NCBI GenBank assembly: GCA_963783445.1 | Contig: CAWANP010000017.1 | Span: 62,001 to 126,000, forward strand | Direction: 5' to 3' | Length of the DNA: 64,000 nt | DNA from: CAWANP01 sp963783445 | Lineage (GTDB): Bacteria; Chloroflexota; Anaerolineae; JAAYZQ01 | Part shown: one piece after another, positions 56,609 to 64,000 of the stretch | Layout: each line of letters starts with the position of its first letter | Numbering within the stretch: position 1 is the first letter of the stretch | Translations under genes and position numbers: made by a program | The notes under the pieces: model-generated | The model's database searches: none | Told to the model about the DNA's origin: nothing | Seen by the model: only the letters and a program-made list of their open reading frames with translations

Positions 56609-57532
56609 ATGCACGCAGTAGACGTTTCTCACCTGGCCAAGCGCTTTGGCGATACCCAGGCCGTGGCCGACGTGTCTTTTGCCGTCGAGCAGGGCGAGAT
56701 CTTTGGTCTGCTGGGGCCCAACGGCGCCGGGAAAACGACGACCATCCGCCTGATCCTGGATATTTTCAAACCCGATGGGGGTGAGGTATCGATCCTGGGC
56801 GGGCCGATGACGGAGGAAAAGAAGGACCGCATCGGCTACATGCCCGAGGAACGGGGCCTGTACCAGGATGCGCCCCTGGAGAACTGCCTGGTCTACCTGG
56901 CCACGCTGAAGGGCCTGTCCCAGGCGGAGGCCCGGGAGCGCCTGGCGCCCTACCTGGCGCGTTTTGACCTGGCGCAGCACAAGCGCAAGAAGGTAAAAGA
57001 GCTGAGCCGGGGCATGCAGCAGAAGGCCCAGATCATCAGCACGGTGCTGCACGGCCCTGAGCTGGTGATCGTCGACGAGCCTTTCAGCGGGCTGGACCCG
57101 TTGAATACCCAAATGGCCCGGGAGCTGATGCGCGAGCTGCGGGCCCAGGGCGCGACCATCATCATGTCCACCCACATGCTGCACCAGGTGGAGGAGCTGT
57201 GCGACCGGATCGCGCTCATCGATAGCGGGCGCAACGTGCTCTATGGCGAGCTGGCCCAGATCCGGCGCGACCACTCGGGACACGCGCTGCTGGTACGGGT
57301 GGTGGGTGACCTGCCGCCGCTAGAGGGTGTGGAGGCCGTGACCCCGCGCAACGGCAGCCTGTACCTGACGCTGGAGGCCGATACCCGGCCCCAGGAAATC
57401 TTGCGCCAGCTCCTGGAGACGACCACCGTCGAGCAGTTCGAGATCGCGGTACCGACGCTGGATGAGATCTTTATCCGTACCGTCGGTCTGCCGCAGACTT
57501 CCGAGGTCGCGCAAGACCTGGGAAGTCCATGA
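56609..57532 (+). CDS. ABC transporter ATP-binding protein (NatA/DUF4162 type)
   Basis: An intact 307-residue ATPase: Walker A GLLGPNGAGKTTTIRLILDI, signature VKELSRGMQQKAQIISTVLH, Walker B LVIVDEPFSGLDPLN, switch His in MSTHMLHQVEELC. The C-terminal ~80 residues after position 225 are the DUF4162 extension. Its stop is 11 bp before the permease start. With the two permeases it forms a type of exporter known for Na+ or lipid/drug export; the substrate is not readable. Confidence 0.93.
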   Translation: MHAVDVSHLAKRFGDTQAVADVSFAVEQGEIFGLLGPNGAGKTTTIRLILDIFKPDGGEVSILGGPMTEEKKDRIGYMPEERGLYQDAPLENCLVYLATLKGLSQAEARERLAPYLARFDLAQHKRKKVKELSRGMQQKAQIISTVLHGPELVIVDEPFSGLDPLNTQMARELMRELRAQGATIIMSTHMLHQVEELCDRIALIDSGRNVLYGELAQIRRDHSGHALLVRVVGDLPPLEGVEAVTPRNGSLYLTLEADTRPQEILRQLLETTTVEQFEIAVPTLDEIFIRTVGLPQTSEVAQDLGSP

Positions 57533-57543
57533 TGGGAGGCACC

Positions 57544-58740
57544 ATGTCAAAAACGTGGCTGATTGCCCGCCATCACTTTCGACAGGAGACCGGAAAGCGG
57601 ACTTTTCTGCTGGTGCTATTTAGCCTGCCGCTGTTCCTGGCCCTGACCGTCGGGATGGGATTTTTGTTCTCCAGACTGGAACAGGAGCAGGCGGTACTGG
57701 GCTACGTGGATCAGGCTGGCTTGCTGGCTCAGATGCCACCGGCTGAGGCCGATGACGAGGCCAGGCTGGTGGCCTATGACGGGCGTGAAGCGGCCCGCGC
57801 GGCCCTGGAGGCTGGGCAGATCGACGCTTTCTATGTGCTGCCGCCGGATTTGGCGGGCCAGACCGAGCTGGTCTACTATGAGGCGCCGCCCAGCAGGGCC
57901 ACACGCCGCCTTGAGGATGCCGTGCGGCTGAACCTGCTGGCCGGCCAGTCACCAGAGGTGGCGGCGCGACTGATGGCCCGGCCCAGGGTGACCGTCAGCG
58001 CCGTGGAGGCCAACCGCGAGTACGCCGGCGGGGGCCCCAATGCGGGGGATTTTGTGCCCATGGTGGCCGCGGCCATCTTTAGCTTCCTGGTACTGACGAC
58101 GTCGGGCTATATGATGAGCGTGGTCGTCGAGGAGAAAGAGAGCCGCACGATGGAGGTGGTCATTACCTCGGTGTCGCCGGGCCAGATGATGGCCGGCAAG
58201 CTCGTGGGCACCCTGGGTATCGCTGCTGTTCAATTGGCGGTCTGGCTGGCTTTTCTGGTCCTGGCGCTGTGGGCCGGCCGGAGTCTCTTCCAGATCGACT
58301 GGCTGCAAAATCTGATCGTGAGCTGGCGCAGCGTGCTTTCCATCGTGATCGTGGCCATTCCCTTTTACTTTTGCATTGCCGCGCTGATGACGCTGGTGGG
58401 CACCATGCTGTCCGACAGCCAGGAAGCCAACCAGGCCGGCGGCCTCTTTTTCATCCCGCTCTTTCTGCCCTTCTACCTGATCATGCCACTGGCTGAGAAC
58501 CCCAACGGGCCGCTGGCCATGGCCCTGAGTCTTTTCCCGGTGACGTCGGTGATGACTATGGCCGTGCGCAGCCTGTTCATCGAGATCCCGGCCTGGCAGG
58601 TGGCGGCGGCGGCGGGCATCGCCCTGGCCTGCGGTGCGGTGTTTGTGTGGATGACGGGCAAGGCGCTGCGAATGGGCATGTTGCGCTACGGCAAGCGTCT
58701 CAGGCTGGGCGAGCTTTTTGGGCGCGGCGGCGCGGCTTGA
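57544..58740 (+). CDS. ABC-2 type permease (NatB-like), first
   Basis: 398 residues. One N-terminal membrane helix (LLVLFSLPLFLALTVGMGFL) and a ~140-residue outside domain (GYVDQAGLLAQMPPAEADDE) come before five to six C-terminal helices (FVPMVAAAIFSFLVLTTSGY, VVVEEKESRTMEVVITSVSP loop, LGTLGIAAVQLAVWLAFLVL, VIVAIPFYFCIAALMTLVGT). The SRTMEV(V/L) coupling loop is typical of ABC-2/NatB. ATG 57544 follows GGGAGG. Intact. Confidence 0.9.
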   Translation: MSKTWLIARHHFRQETGKRTFLLVLFSLPLFLALTVGMGFLFSRLEQEQAVLGYVDQAGLLAQMPPAEADDEARLVAYDGREAARAALEAGQIDAFYVLPPDLAGQTELVYYEAPPSRATRRLEDAVRLNLLAGQSPEVAARLMARPRVTVSAVEANREYAGGGPNAGDFVPMVAAAIFSFLVLTTSGYMMSVVVEEKESRTMEVVITSVSPGQMMAGKLVGTLGIAAVQLAVWLAFLVLALWAGRSLFQIDWLQNLIVSWRSVLSIVIVAIPFYFCIAALMTLVGTMLSDSQEANQAGGLFFIPLFLPFYLIMPLAENPNGPLAMALSLFPVTSVMTMAVRSLFIEIPAWQVAAAAGIALACGAVFVWMTGKALRMGMLRYGKRLRLGELFGRGGAA

Positions 58741-58765
58741 GGTGCCACTGCAGACGATGGGCGAA

Positions 58766-58804
58766 GGTCTCCTGACCGAGCCCTAAGCGCCTCGGTCGGA
58801 GACC
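58766..58804 (+). other. Intercistronic hairpin between the two permeases
   Basis: GGTCTCC-GACCGAG pairs with CTCGGTC-GGAGACC, a 14-bp stem with one bulged T and a 10-nt loop, in the 117-bp gap between the permease genes. No T-run follows, so processing or differential stability is likelier than termination. Confidence 0.6.
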
Positions 58805-58857
58805 CCTTCCAGGGCATGCTTCGGCGAACGTGGTAGAGATGGGCGCGTGGAGGATCG

Positions 58858-60099
58858 ATGAGAAAGACACTGTTGGTGATGTGGCACGAGATCTGGACCA
58901 CGCTGCGGCGAAAGACCTTCTTGATCCTGGCTCTGGGACTACCGGTGGGGCTGGCCGTCGTGGCCCTGGTGATGATGGCCATCAACCGGGACGCGGCCCC
59001 GGCGCCGGACGCCCTAGCCGGGGTGATCGAGGCCCGCAGCGCCGAACAGGCGGCCGAGGGTTACGTGGATGAGGGCGACCTGATCCGGGCCCTGCCGCCC
59101 GATATCCCCGCCGGCTGGCTCAGCGAATACGCCGGCGAGGCCGCCGCGCTGGCGGCATTGGAGGCGGGCGAGATCGAGGGCTACTATGTCATTCCCGCCG
59201 GCTACCTGCAGAGCGGCGAGATCTCTTATGTGCGGCGGGAGTACAACCCGCTGGCGGATGGGGGGCTCAACCGGGGATTCGAGTGGGTGCTGGTCTACAA
59301 CCTTGCCGGCGATAGCGATCTGGCTGCCCGGGTCCGCCAGCCCCTGGACGTCGAGGTGACGGCGCTGGCGCCCGTCGATCCGGAGGCGGCGGAGGACAAC
59401 TGGTTCGTCGAGTTATTCCCAACCATGATGGCCCTGATCCTGTACCTGGCCATCCTGATCCCCTCCAGCACGCTGATCAGCGCCGTGACGGATGAAAAAA
59501 GGAACCGCGTCATGGAGGTGCTGCTGTCGTCGGCGTCGTCGCTGCAGATCGTCACCGGCAAGGTCCTGGCCCTGGCGCTGCTGGGCTTGCTGCAGTTGGG
59601 GCTGTGGATGGGCGTCCTGGTCATGGTCATCCGTTTTGGCGGGCGTCCTCTCGACATCCCTCCCGGCACCGCGCTGCCCACCGGGCTGCTGGCCTGGGCC
59701 TTTGTCTATGGCCTGCTGGGCTATGCCATCTATGGCGCCCAGATGGCCGGTGTCGGGGCGCTGGCGCCCGACGTCAAGGACAGCCGCAGCGTCACCTTTG
59801 TGGTCATGGCCCCGCTCATCGTGGTCTATATGTTCCTGGTGGCCATCGTGACAGTGCCTGACGGCCCGCTGGCCCTGTTCATGAGCCTCTTTCCGCTGAC
59901 TTCGCCGGTGGCCATGATCGCCCGCATGACGCAGACCGACGTGCCCCTGTGGCAGGCGGTGCTGGCTGCCGTCCTGCAACTGCTGACCGCCATCCTTATC
60001 GTGCGCCTGGTCGCCCGTCTCTTCCGGGCCCAGTACCTGCTGTCGGGGCGGGCTTTCTCGGTGGTGGGCTTTTACCGGACGCTGCTGGGGAGGGCGTAG
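58858..60099 (+). CDS. ABC-2 type permease (NatB-like), second
   Basis: 413 residues with the same plan as the first permease: N-terminal helix (TFLILALGLPVGLAVVALVM), outside domain (GYVDEGDLIRALPPDIPAGW), then membrane half (LFPTMMALILYLAILIPSST, TDEKRNRVMEVLLSSAS loop, ALLGLLQLGLWMGVLVMVIR). The RNRVMEVLLSS coupling segment is clear. The two permeases are ancient paralogues, giving a heterodimer for the single ATPase. ATG 58858 follows GGAGG. Intact. Confidence 0.9.
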   Translation: MRKTLLVMWHEIWTTLRRKTFLILALGLPVGLAVVALVMMAINRDAAPAPDALAGVIEARSAEQAAEGYVDEGDLIRALPPDIPAGWLSEYAGEAAALAALEAGEIEGYYVIPAGYLQSGEISYVRREYNPLADGGLNRGFEWVLVYNLAGDSDLAARVRQPLDVEVTALAPVDPEAAEDNWFVELFPTMMALILYLAILIPSSTLISAVTDEKRNRVMEVLLSSASSLQIVTGKVLALALLGLLQLGLWMGVLVMVIRFGGRPLDIPPGTALPTGLLAWAFVYGLLGYAIYGAQMAGVGALAPDVKDSRSVTFVVMAPLIVVYMFLVAIVTVPDGPLALFMSLFPLTSPVAMIARMTQTDVPLWQAVLAAVLQLLTAILIVRLVARLFRAQYLLSGRAFSVVGFYRTLLGRA

Positions 60100-60132
60100 G
60101 GCGGTCGTACCTCTCATCGTTGGCCAATTCAC

Positions 60133-60176
60133 AAGCAAGACCTCCGATGTTTTCCGAAACATCGGAGGTCTTGCTT
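60133..60176. terminator. Very strong hairpin after the ABC operon
   Basis: AAGCAAGACCTCCGATGTTT and its exact complement form a perfect 20-bp stem with a 4-nt TCCG loop, 34 bp after the permease stop. No T-run, so it may also be a mobile palindrome. Confidence 0.65.
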
Positions 60177-60242
60177 GGTGGTCGCGAGCTGCGGGCGCTG
60201 GGTCGGGGCGGCGCTGGCTGGGATGAGGCCGCCCGGCGCTAA

Positions 60243-60431
60243 AGCGGCCGGGCTCAACAGCAAAGCCCTGCGGGCTGGGGGTTGGGGTGGGCGGGCCTGC
60301 TATTGGTTGGGCGCAGATAGACCGCCTGGATGAGAACCGCCCGGGTTGAGGACCGCCCGGTGCCAAAGCGGCCGGGCTCAGCAGCAAAGCCCTGCGGGCT
60401 GGGGGTTGGGGTGGCGGGCCTGCTATTGGGC
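60243..60431. repeat. ~62-bp direct repeat
   Basis: GCGGCCGGGCTCA(A/G)CAGC...GCGGGCCTGCTATTGG occurs at about 60243-60306 and 60369-60430, 126 bp apart, with only two or three differences. Confidence 0.85.
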
Positions 60432-61300
60432 TTCGTAGCTGCAAGCAAGCCAGCCGGATCTGCAAGAAAGGACTGCCAGTCCCTTCTTGCCTATTATCAT
60501 GAAAAGGCCACAGCCTGGCAAACCCTTCCTCTGATCTGCCGCAAAAGTTTCGCCTCTCTTTGGGGCCACCACGGCCGCTTTCCTCTGCCAGTTTGTCGGG
60601 TTCAGCCGGGCTGCTTGCTGCTGGTGCTTGCTGCTCTTGAGATGGTCATCTGCTGCGAAGGCCAGGATCGGTTCGGCCCGGCCCATGGCACGCTTCCACG
60701 CCTCAAAACGAAGGGCTATCTGTGCCTTTCATTCCACGATTCTGGTCTTCCCCCCCAGCCGGATGCGCCTCTCTATCTTCCTTGCCCCTTTCAGTGCGAA
60801 AAACGACAAGTCGGGATTGTGACTCTGGCCCGACCTGACAGGTCTGCCCTGGACCTGTCAGGTCTGTTCTTGGTGCGACGAAGGCCCAAGGGGGAATTCT
60901 GCCAAACCTCGGGGGTCGAGGCCAGACCCCCGAGGTCAAGTACCTGTGCCGCGAAAGGCTTGACCAGAAGAATTCGGAAGTTCCGGAAATCTTCCGAATT
61001 CGATCCCATGTCTGTGAGCCCGCGAACCTGCCAGCCAATGTCAGGTTGCCGGGAGGGTGGGGTCGCATATGGGCTGGGGGCCCGTGTTATGATCATGGGG
61101 ACGATCGATGAGCGTGGACATGATTTTGCGTCATGGGAGCGCGATGAATCGCGCCCCATGACCATGATCTGTCAAAATAGGCCATCTGACCAATGGGAGA
61201 TTGGCCGGATGGCGGATGCCGGACTGCAACATTCGTGTTAGACTGGGTTCGCGGGCGTGACGAGGTACGTCACGTTCATTGTTGGCGCGGGAGGTGCCTC
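60432..61300. other. Palindrome-dense non-coding region
   Basis: ~870 bp without a supported gene, carrying five near-perfect inverted repeats: 60462-60490 (GCAAGAA..TTCTTGC), 60832-60864 (GACCTGACAGGT/ACCTGTCAGGTC), 60906-60936 (ACCTCGGGGGTC/GACCCCCGAGGT), 60970-61001 (GAATTCGGAAG/CTTCCGAATTC) and 61130-61162 (GTCATGGG-GCGCGAT/ATCGCGC-CCCATGAC). A long open frame across it cuts through these palindromes and is rejected. Confidence 0.7.
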
Positions 61301-62663
61301 TTGGGACACAATCGAATTCGGTGGCTGTGGGTTCTTGGGCTGGGGGTCGCACTGCTGGCCGCCTGCAGCCCTGGGGCGACCCCGGCGGTCCTGCCTACGC
61401 CCACTTTTTGGCCCACGGCCGTGGTTCCTGAAAAGCCGGCCTACACCGTCGAGCGGGGCTCGGTTGTCGACAGCCTGACCTTCACCGGCCGCGTGGCGCC
61501 CGTCAGCGAGGAGGAGCTGTATTTCCGCACGGACGGCCGCGTCCAGGAAGTCTATGTTCAGCGGGGAGACGTGGTGCAAGAGGGGGACCGCCTGGCCGAG
61601 CTGGATGTACAGGCCCTGTACCGCCAAGTCGAACGGGCCGAGCTGGACCTGGAGACGGCGCAAACCGACCTGGCCGGCGCCGAGGCTGACCTGGCACACG
61701 ACCTGGCCCGCGCCCGGCTCGACCTGGAGCTGGCGCAGATCGCGCTGGACAAGCTGCAGGCTTATGACGCCGGCGCCGACCTGGCTGTGGCCAGGACGGA
61801 TCTGGAGACGGCGCGGGTGGCCCTACAACAGGCCCAGGCCCGGTACGACCGCGTGGCCTACGCGCCTGACATTGCCCTCCGGTCCGAGGCGCGAGAACTG
61901 CAGGAGGCCACGCTGGCCCTGGAGCGGGCCGAGGCAGCCTACGAGCAAGCGGCCCGCGGGGCGGATCAGCACGGCTACGACGTGCAGTCCCAGGCCAAGC
62001 GCGTGGCACTGTCACAGTTGGAAGTTGACCGCCTGGAGGCGGGCGTCGATCCCAGTCTGGCCCAGGCCGTGGCCAGGGCCAGGTTGGAGCTGGCCGACCT
62101 GCAGGCGCAGATCACCGATACGCTGATCCTGGCCCCTTTTGATGGCGAGATCGCGGCGCTGAGCACCGCTGATGGCAAGGCCGTGGAAGGTTTCAAGCCG
62201 GTGATGGTCCTTGCCGACCCCAGCGAGCTGGAGGTGACGGCGGAGCTGACGGCCGACGACATGCAGGACCTCAGCGAGGGGCAGCCGGCGGCGGTCATCC
62301 CGGTTGAGTACCCGGGGCAAGAGCTGCAGGGCGCCATCCGCCAATTGCCCTATCCTTACGGCTCGGGAGGGAGCGCTACCGGGCTGGACGACAAGGACCG
62401 CAACACGCATGTCGCCGTGGATTTCGCCCAGGTTGCGGTTGAAGCCGGGCGACCTGGTTCGGGTCACGGTCGTGCTCGAGCAAAAGGACGGCGTGCTCTG
62501 GCTGCCCCCGGCGGCCATCCGTACCTTTGAGGGGCGCACTTTCGTGGTCATCCAGGAGGGCGCTGCCCAGCGCCAGGTGGACGTCACCCTGGGCATCGAG
62601 AGCGACGACCGCGTGGAGATAGAAGAGGGCCTGGTGGAGGGGGATGTGGTTGTGGGGTACTAG
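61301..62663 (+). CDS. Lipoprotein membrane-fusion protein (HlyD/MacA-like)
   Basis: ~453 residues. The TTG at 61301 follows GGGAGGTG; the signal peptide WLWVLGLGVALLAAC has a lipobox ending at Cys. Then a lipoyl/barrel-sandwich part (DSLTFTGRVAPVSEEELYFR, VYVQRGDVVQEGDRLAELD), a long coiled coil (~120-270, e.g. ELDLETAQTDLAGAEADLAH), the second lipoyl half (DTLILAPFDGEIAALSTADG) and the beta-barrel (LEVTAELTADDMQDLSEGQP). One frame change near 62443, then PGDLVRVTVVLEQKDGVLWL. It pairs with the permease downstream. Confidence 0.88.
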
Positions 62664-62736
62664 GCCAGCGCCTGGATGTTGGAGGCCCGCCGCGCTCCAA
62701 TACCTGGCCCCCAGGTTCCACTATCCATTCGATACC

Positions 62737-64000
62737 ATGATCACGCTAATCTCAACCTTTCTTTCCACCCTGGCACTCGCTTTCCGCCGCCTCTGGTCCC
62801 AGAAGGCGCTGATGCTCTGCCTTCTGGTGGGGATGGCGGCGGCCGTGGGTCTGCTGTCGAGCATCCCGCTGTACGCCGACGCCGTGCACCACGAACTTCT
62901 TCAGGGGGAGCTGACCGAGGCGGGCACCCACCGGCCTCCCTTTGCCTTCTTGTGGCGCTACATCGGCGCCTGGCACGGCGATGTGAGCTGGGACGACTAC
63001 CGGCCGGTGGATGCCTATTTGTCGCAGCAGGGGCCGGGCGCCGTCGACCTGCCCCTGGCTGCGCTGGTGCGCCACGTCCAGACCGGGAACCTGCGCCTCT
63101 TTCCCGCCGCCGGTTCCGGGGACTTTGTCCGGGCGCGACCCGCTGTTGTGGACCAGCCTGGGCTTTGTTTCCGGCCTGGAGGAGCAGGTCGGACCTGGTT
63201 GGCGGCGCTTTCCCACGAGCCGGGGCCGGGGTCTGTAGAGGTTCTGGCCAGCCGGGCGCTGGCCGAGCAGATGGGCCTGCAGTTGGGCGAGGGCTATGTG
63301 CTTCTGGCCTCGGACGAGGATGGCCGCCAGATTCCAGTACGGATCTCCGGTATCTGGCAGCCCCGGGACCCCAAGGCGCCATTCTGGTTCTACCAGCCGT
63401 CCTCATTTGACGAGGTGCTTTTGACCTCGGCCGACGCGTTCGAGGCGCAGGTGGTCCCCCTGGTGGAGGAGCCGGTGTCCCTGGCCGTCTGGTACCAGAT
63501 CTTTGACGGCAGCCACGTCCGCAGCGCCGACGTACCCGGCTTGCTGGACCGCGTGGCGGCGGCCGAGTCCCGGGCGGAGGCGTTGCTGGGGCACACGAGC
63601 CTGGACGCTTCCCCGGCTGATGCGCTGGGCAGCTACGAGTCATCGGCTCGCCTGCTGACGGTCATGCTCACCATCTTTGCCATCCCGGTGGTGGGCCTGA
63701 TCCTGTATTTCGTCGCCCTGATCGCGGGCATGGTCGTGGGGCGCAGCCAGGGCGAGATCGCCATCCTGCGCAGCCGGGGTACGACGCGGCTGCAGGTACT
63801 GCTGGTCTTTCTTCTGGAGGGAGTGATCGTCGGCGGCTTGGGGCTGGCCCTGGGCCTGGTCCTGGGGCACTGGCTGGCCGAAATGATGGGTCGGACGCGG
63901 ACCTTTCTGGATCCGGCGCTGCTGAGCTTTGGAAGTCTGCCAGACCTGCAATCCCTGATCACCCCCGCCGCGCTGGCCTACGGGCTGCTGGCAGTGGGTC
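62737..64000 (+). CDS. FtsX/MacB-type ABC permease, N-terminal part (cut by window edge)
   Basis: Starts MITLISTFLSTLALAFRRLW at ATG 62737; first membrane helix LMLCLLVGMAAAVGLLSSIP, then a ~280-residue outside domain, and FtsX-like helices near the right edge (LLTVMLTIFAIPVVGLILYF, SQGEIAILRSRGTTRLQVLL, VIVGGLGLALGLVLGHWL). The coupling motif GEIAILRSRGTT marks the FtsX/LolC type. About 63120-63230 another frame reads more naturally (DPLLWTSLGFVSGLEEQV), suggesting two compensating indels. Continues past the window. Confidence 0.85.
   Translation, partial: MITLISTFLSTLALAFRRLWSQKALMLCLLVGMAAAVGLLSSIPLYADAVHHELLQGELTEAGTHRPPFAFLWRYIGAWHGDVSWDDYRPVDAYLSQQGPGAVDLPLAALVRHVQTGNLRLFPAAGSGDFVRARPAVVDQPGLCFRPGGAGRTWLAALSHEPGPGSVEVLASRALAEQMGLQLGEGYVLLASDEDGRQIPVRISGIWQPRDPKAPFWFYQPSSFDEVLLTSADAFEAQVVPLVEEPVSLAVWYQIFDGSHVRSADVPGLLDRVAAAESRAEALLGHTSLDASPADALGSYESSARLLTVMLTIFAIPVVGLILYFVALIAGMVVGRSQGEIAILRSRGTTRLQVLLVFLLEGVIVGGLGLALGLVLGHWLAEMMGRTRTFLDPALLSFGSLPDLQSLITPAALAYGLLAVG

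Noticed and set aside
56129..57283. 384-codon minus-strand open frame over the ABC ATPase
   Set aside because: The ABC ATPase on the plus strand has all motifs; this frame is its complement plus the leader region.
60330..61241. 303-codon open frame between transporter operons
   Set aside because: It runs through five inverted repeats, has no ribosome site and no family resemblance.
1..64000. tRNA, rRNA, tmRNA or phage attachment sites
   Set aside because: No cloverleaf, rRNA core sequence, integrase gene or flanking att-like repeats were found by eye; a tRNAscan/Infernal run would settle it.

Overview
The window is high-GC bacterial DNA and looks like a Chloroflexota (Anaerolineae-like) acetogen or carboxydotroph, probably a metagenome contig. 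The phylum is inferred from the gene families and from the style of the dispersed palindromes; there is no rRNA marker here. The left half is a near-complete Wood-Ljungdahl (reductive acetyl-CoA) locus. The right half is mixed accessory and housekeeping content rich in repeats.

Layout. 1-8.2 kb, minus strand: an operon read from a promoter near 8.18 kb, coding a HMA-like metal protein, the CO dehydrogenase (acsA/cooS), acetyl-CoA synthase (acsB), a CBS-domain protein, the corrinoid iron-sulfur protein subunits (acsD, acsC) and the cut-off corrinoid activator acsV. 8.4-16.3 kb: the folate branch (fhs, two folD paralogues, fchA) with a NarL-type two-component system. 16.5-17.3 kb: an IS200-like REP-associated transposase (RAYT) set among its palindromes. 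17.3-34.1 kb: hdrB-hdrC-metF-metV, tldE-tldD, mvhD, a small nucleotidyltransferase and a giant HdrA-GltD fusion, then a second set hdrB-hdrC-mvhD-hdrA. These are the parts of a MetFV-HdrABC-MvhD-type flavin-based electron-bifurcating methylene-THF reductase plus a second Hdr/Mvh module. With fhs, folD and fchA they take formate to methyl-THF; AcsCD carries the methyl group to AcsB, where it joins CO from AcsA to make acetyl-CoA.

34.1-40.4 kb: a REP-palindrome array, then a two-gene operon for an unknown protein and a CHAT protease-STAND ATPase-TPR protein with NLR-like architecture. This is the best candidate here for an undescribed defence or signalling system. 40.4-48.5 kb: sdaA, yigZ, a seven-unit ~169-bp tandem hairpin array, a triple Ig-like-repeat protein, an M20 peptidase, a HdeD-like membrane protein and argF. 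48.7-64 kb: membrane-anchored unknowns, two tandem micro-paralogues, a DUF4097 protein, a possible structured RNA, an MFS transporter, two Hsp20s, a VapBC-like module, a NatAB-type ABC exporter operon, a palindrome-dense non-coding region, and a lipoprotein fusion protein with the start of a FtsX/MacB-type permease cut by the right edge.

Caution: many minus-strand genes between 0 and 47.5 kb carry several single-base frameshifts in strongly conserved, probably essential proteins, whereas 48.6-62.4 kb is nearly clean. I treat the frameshifts mainly as sequence errors and give whole-gene spans.
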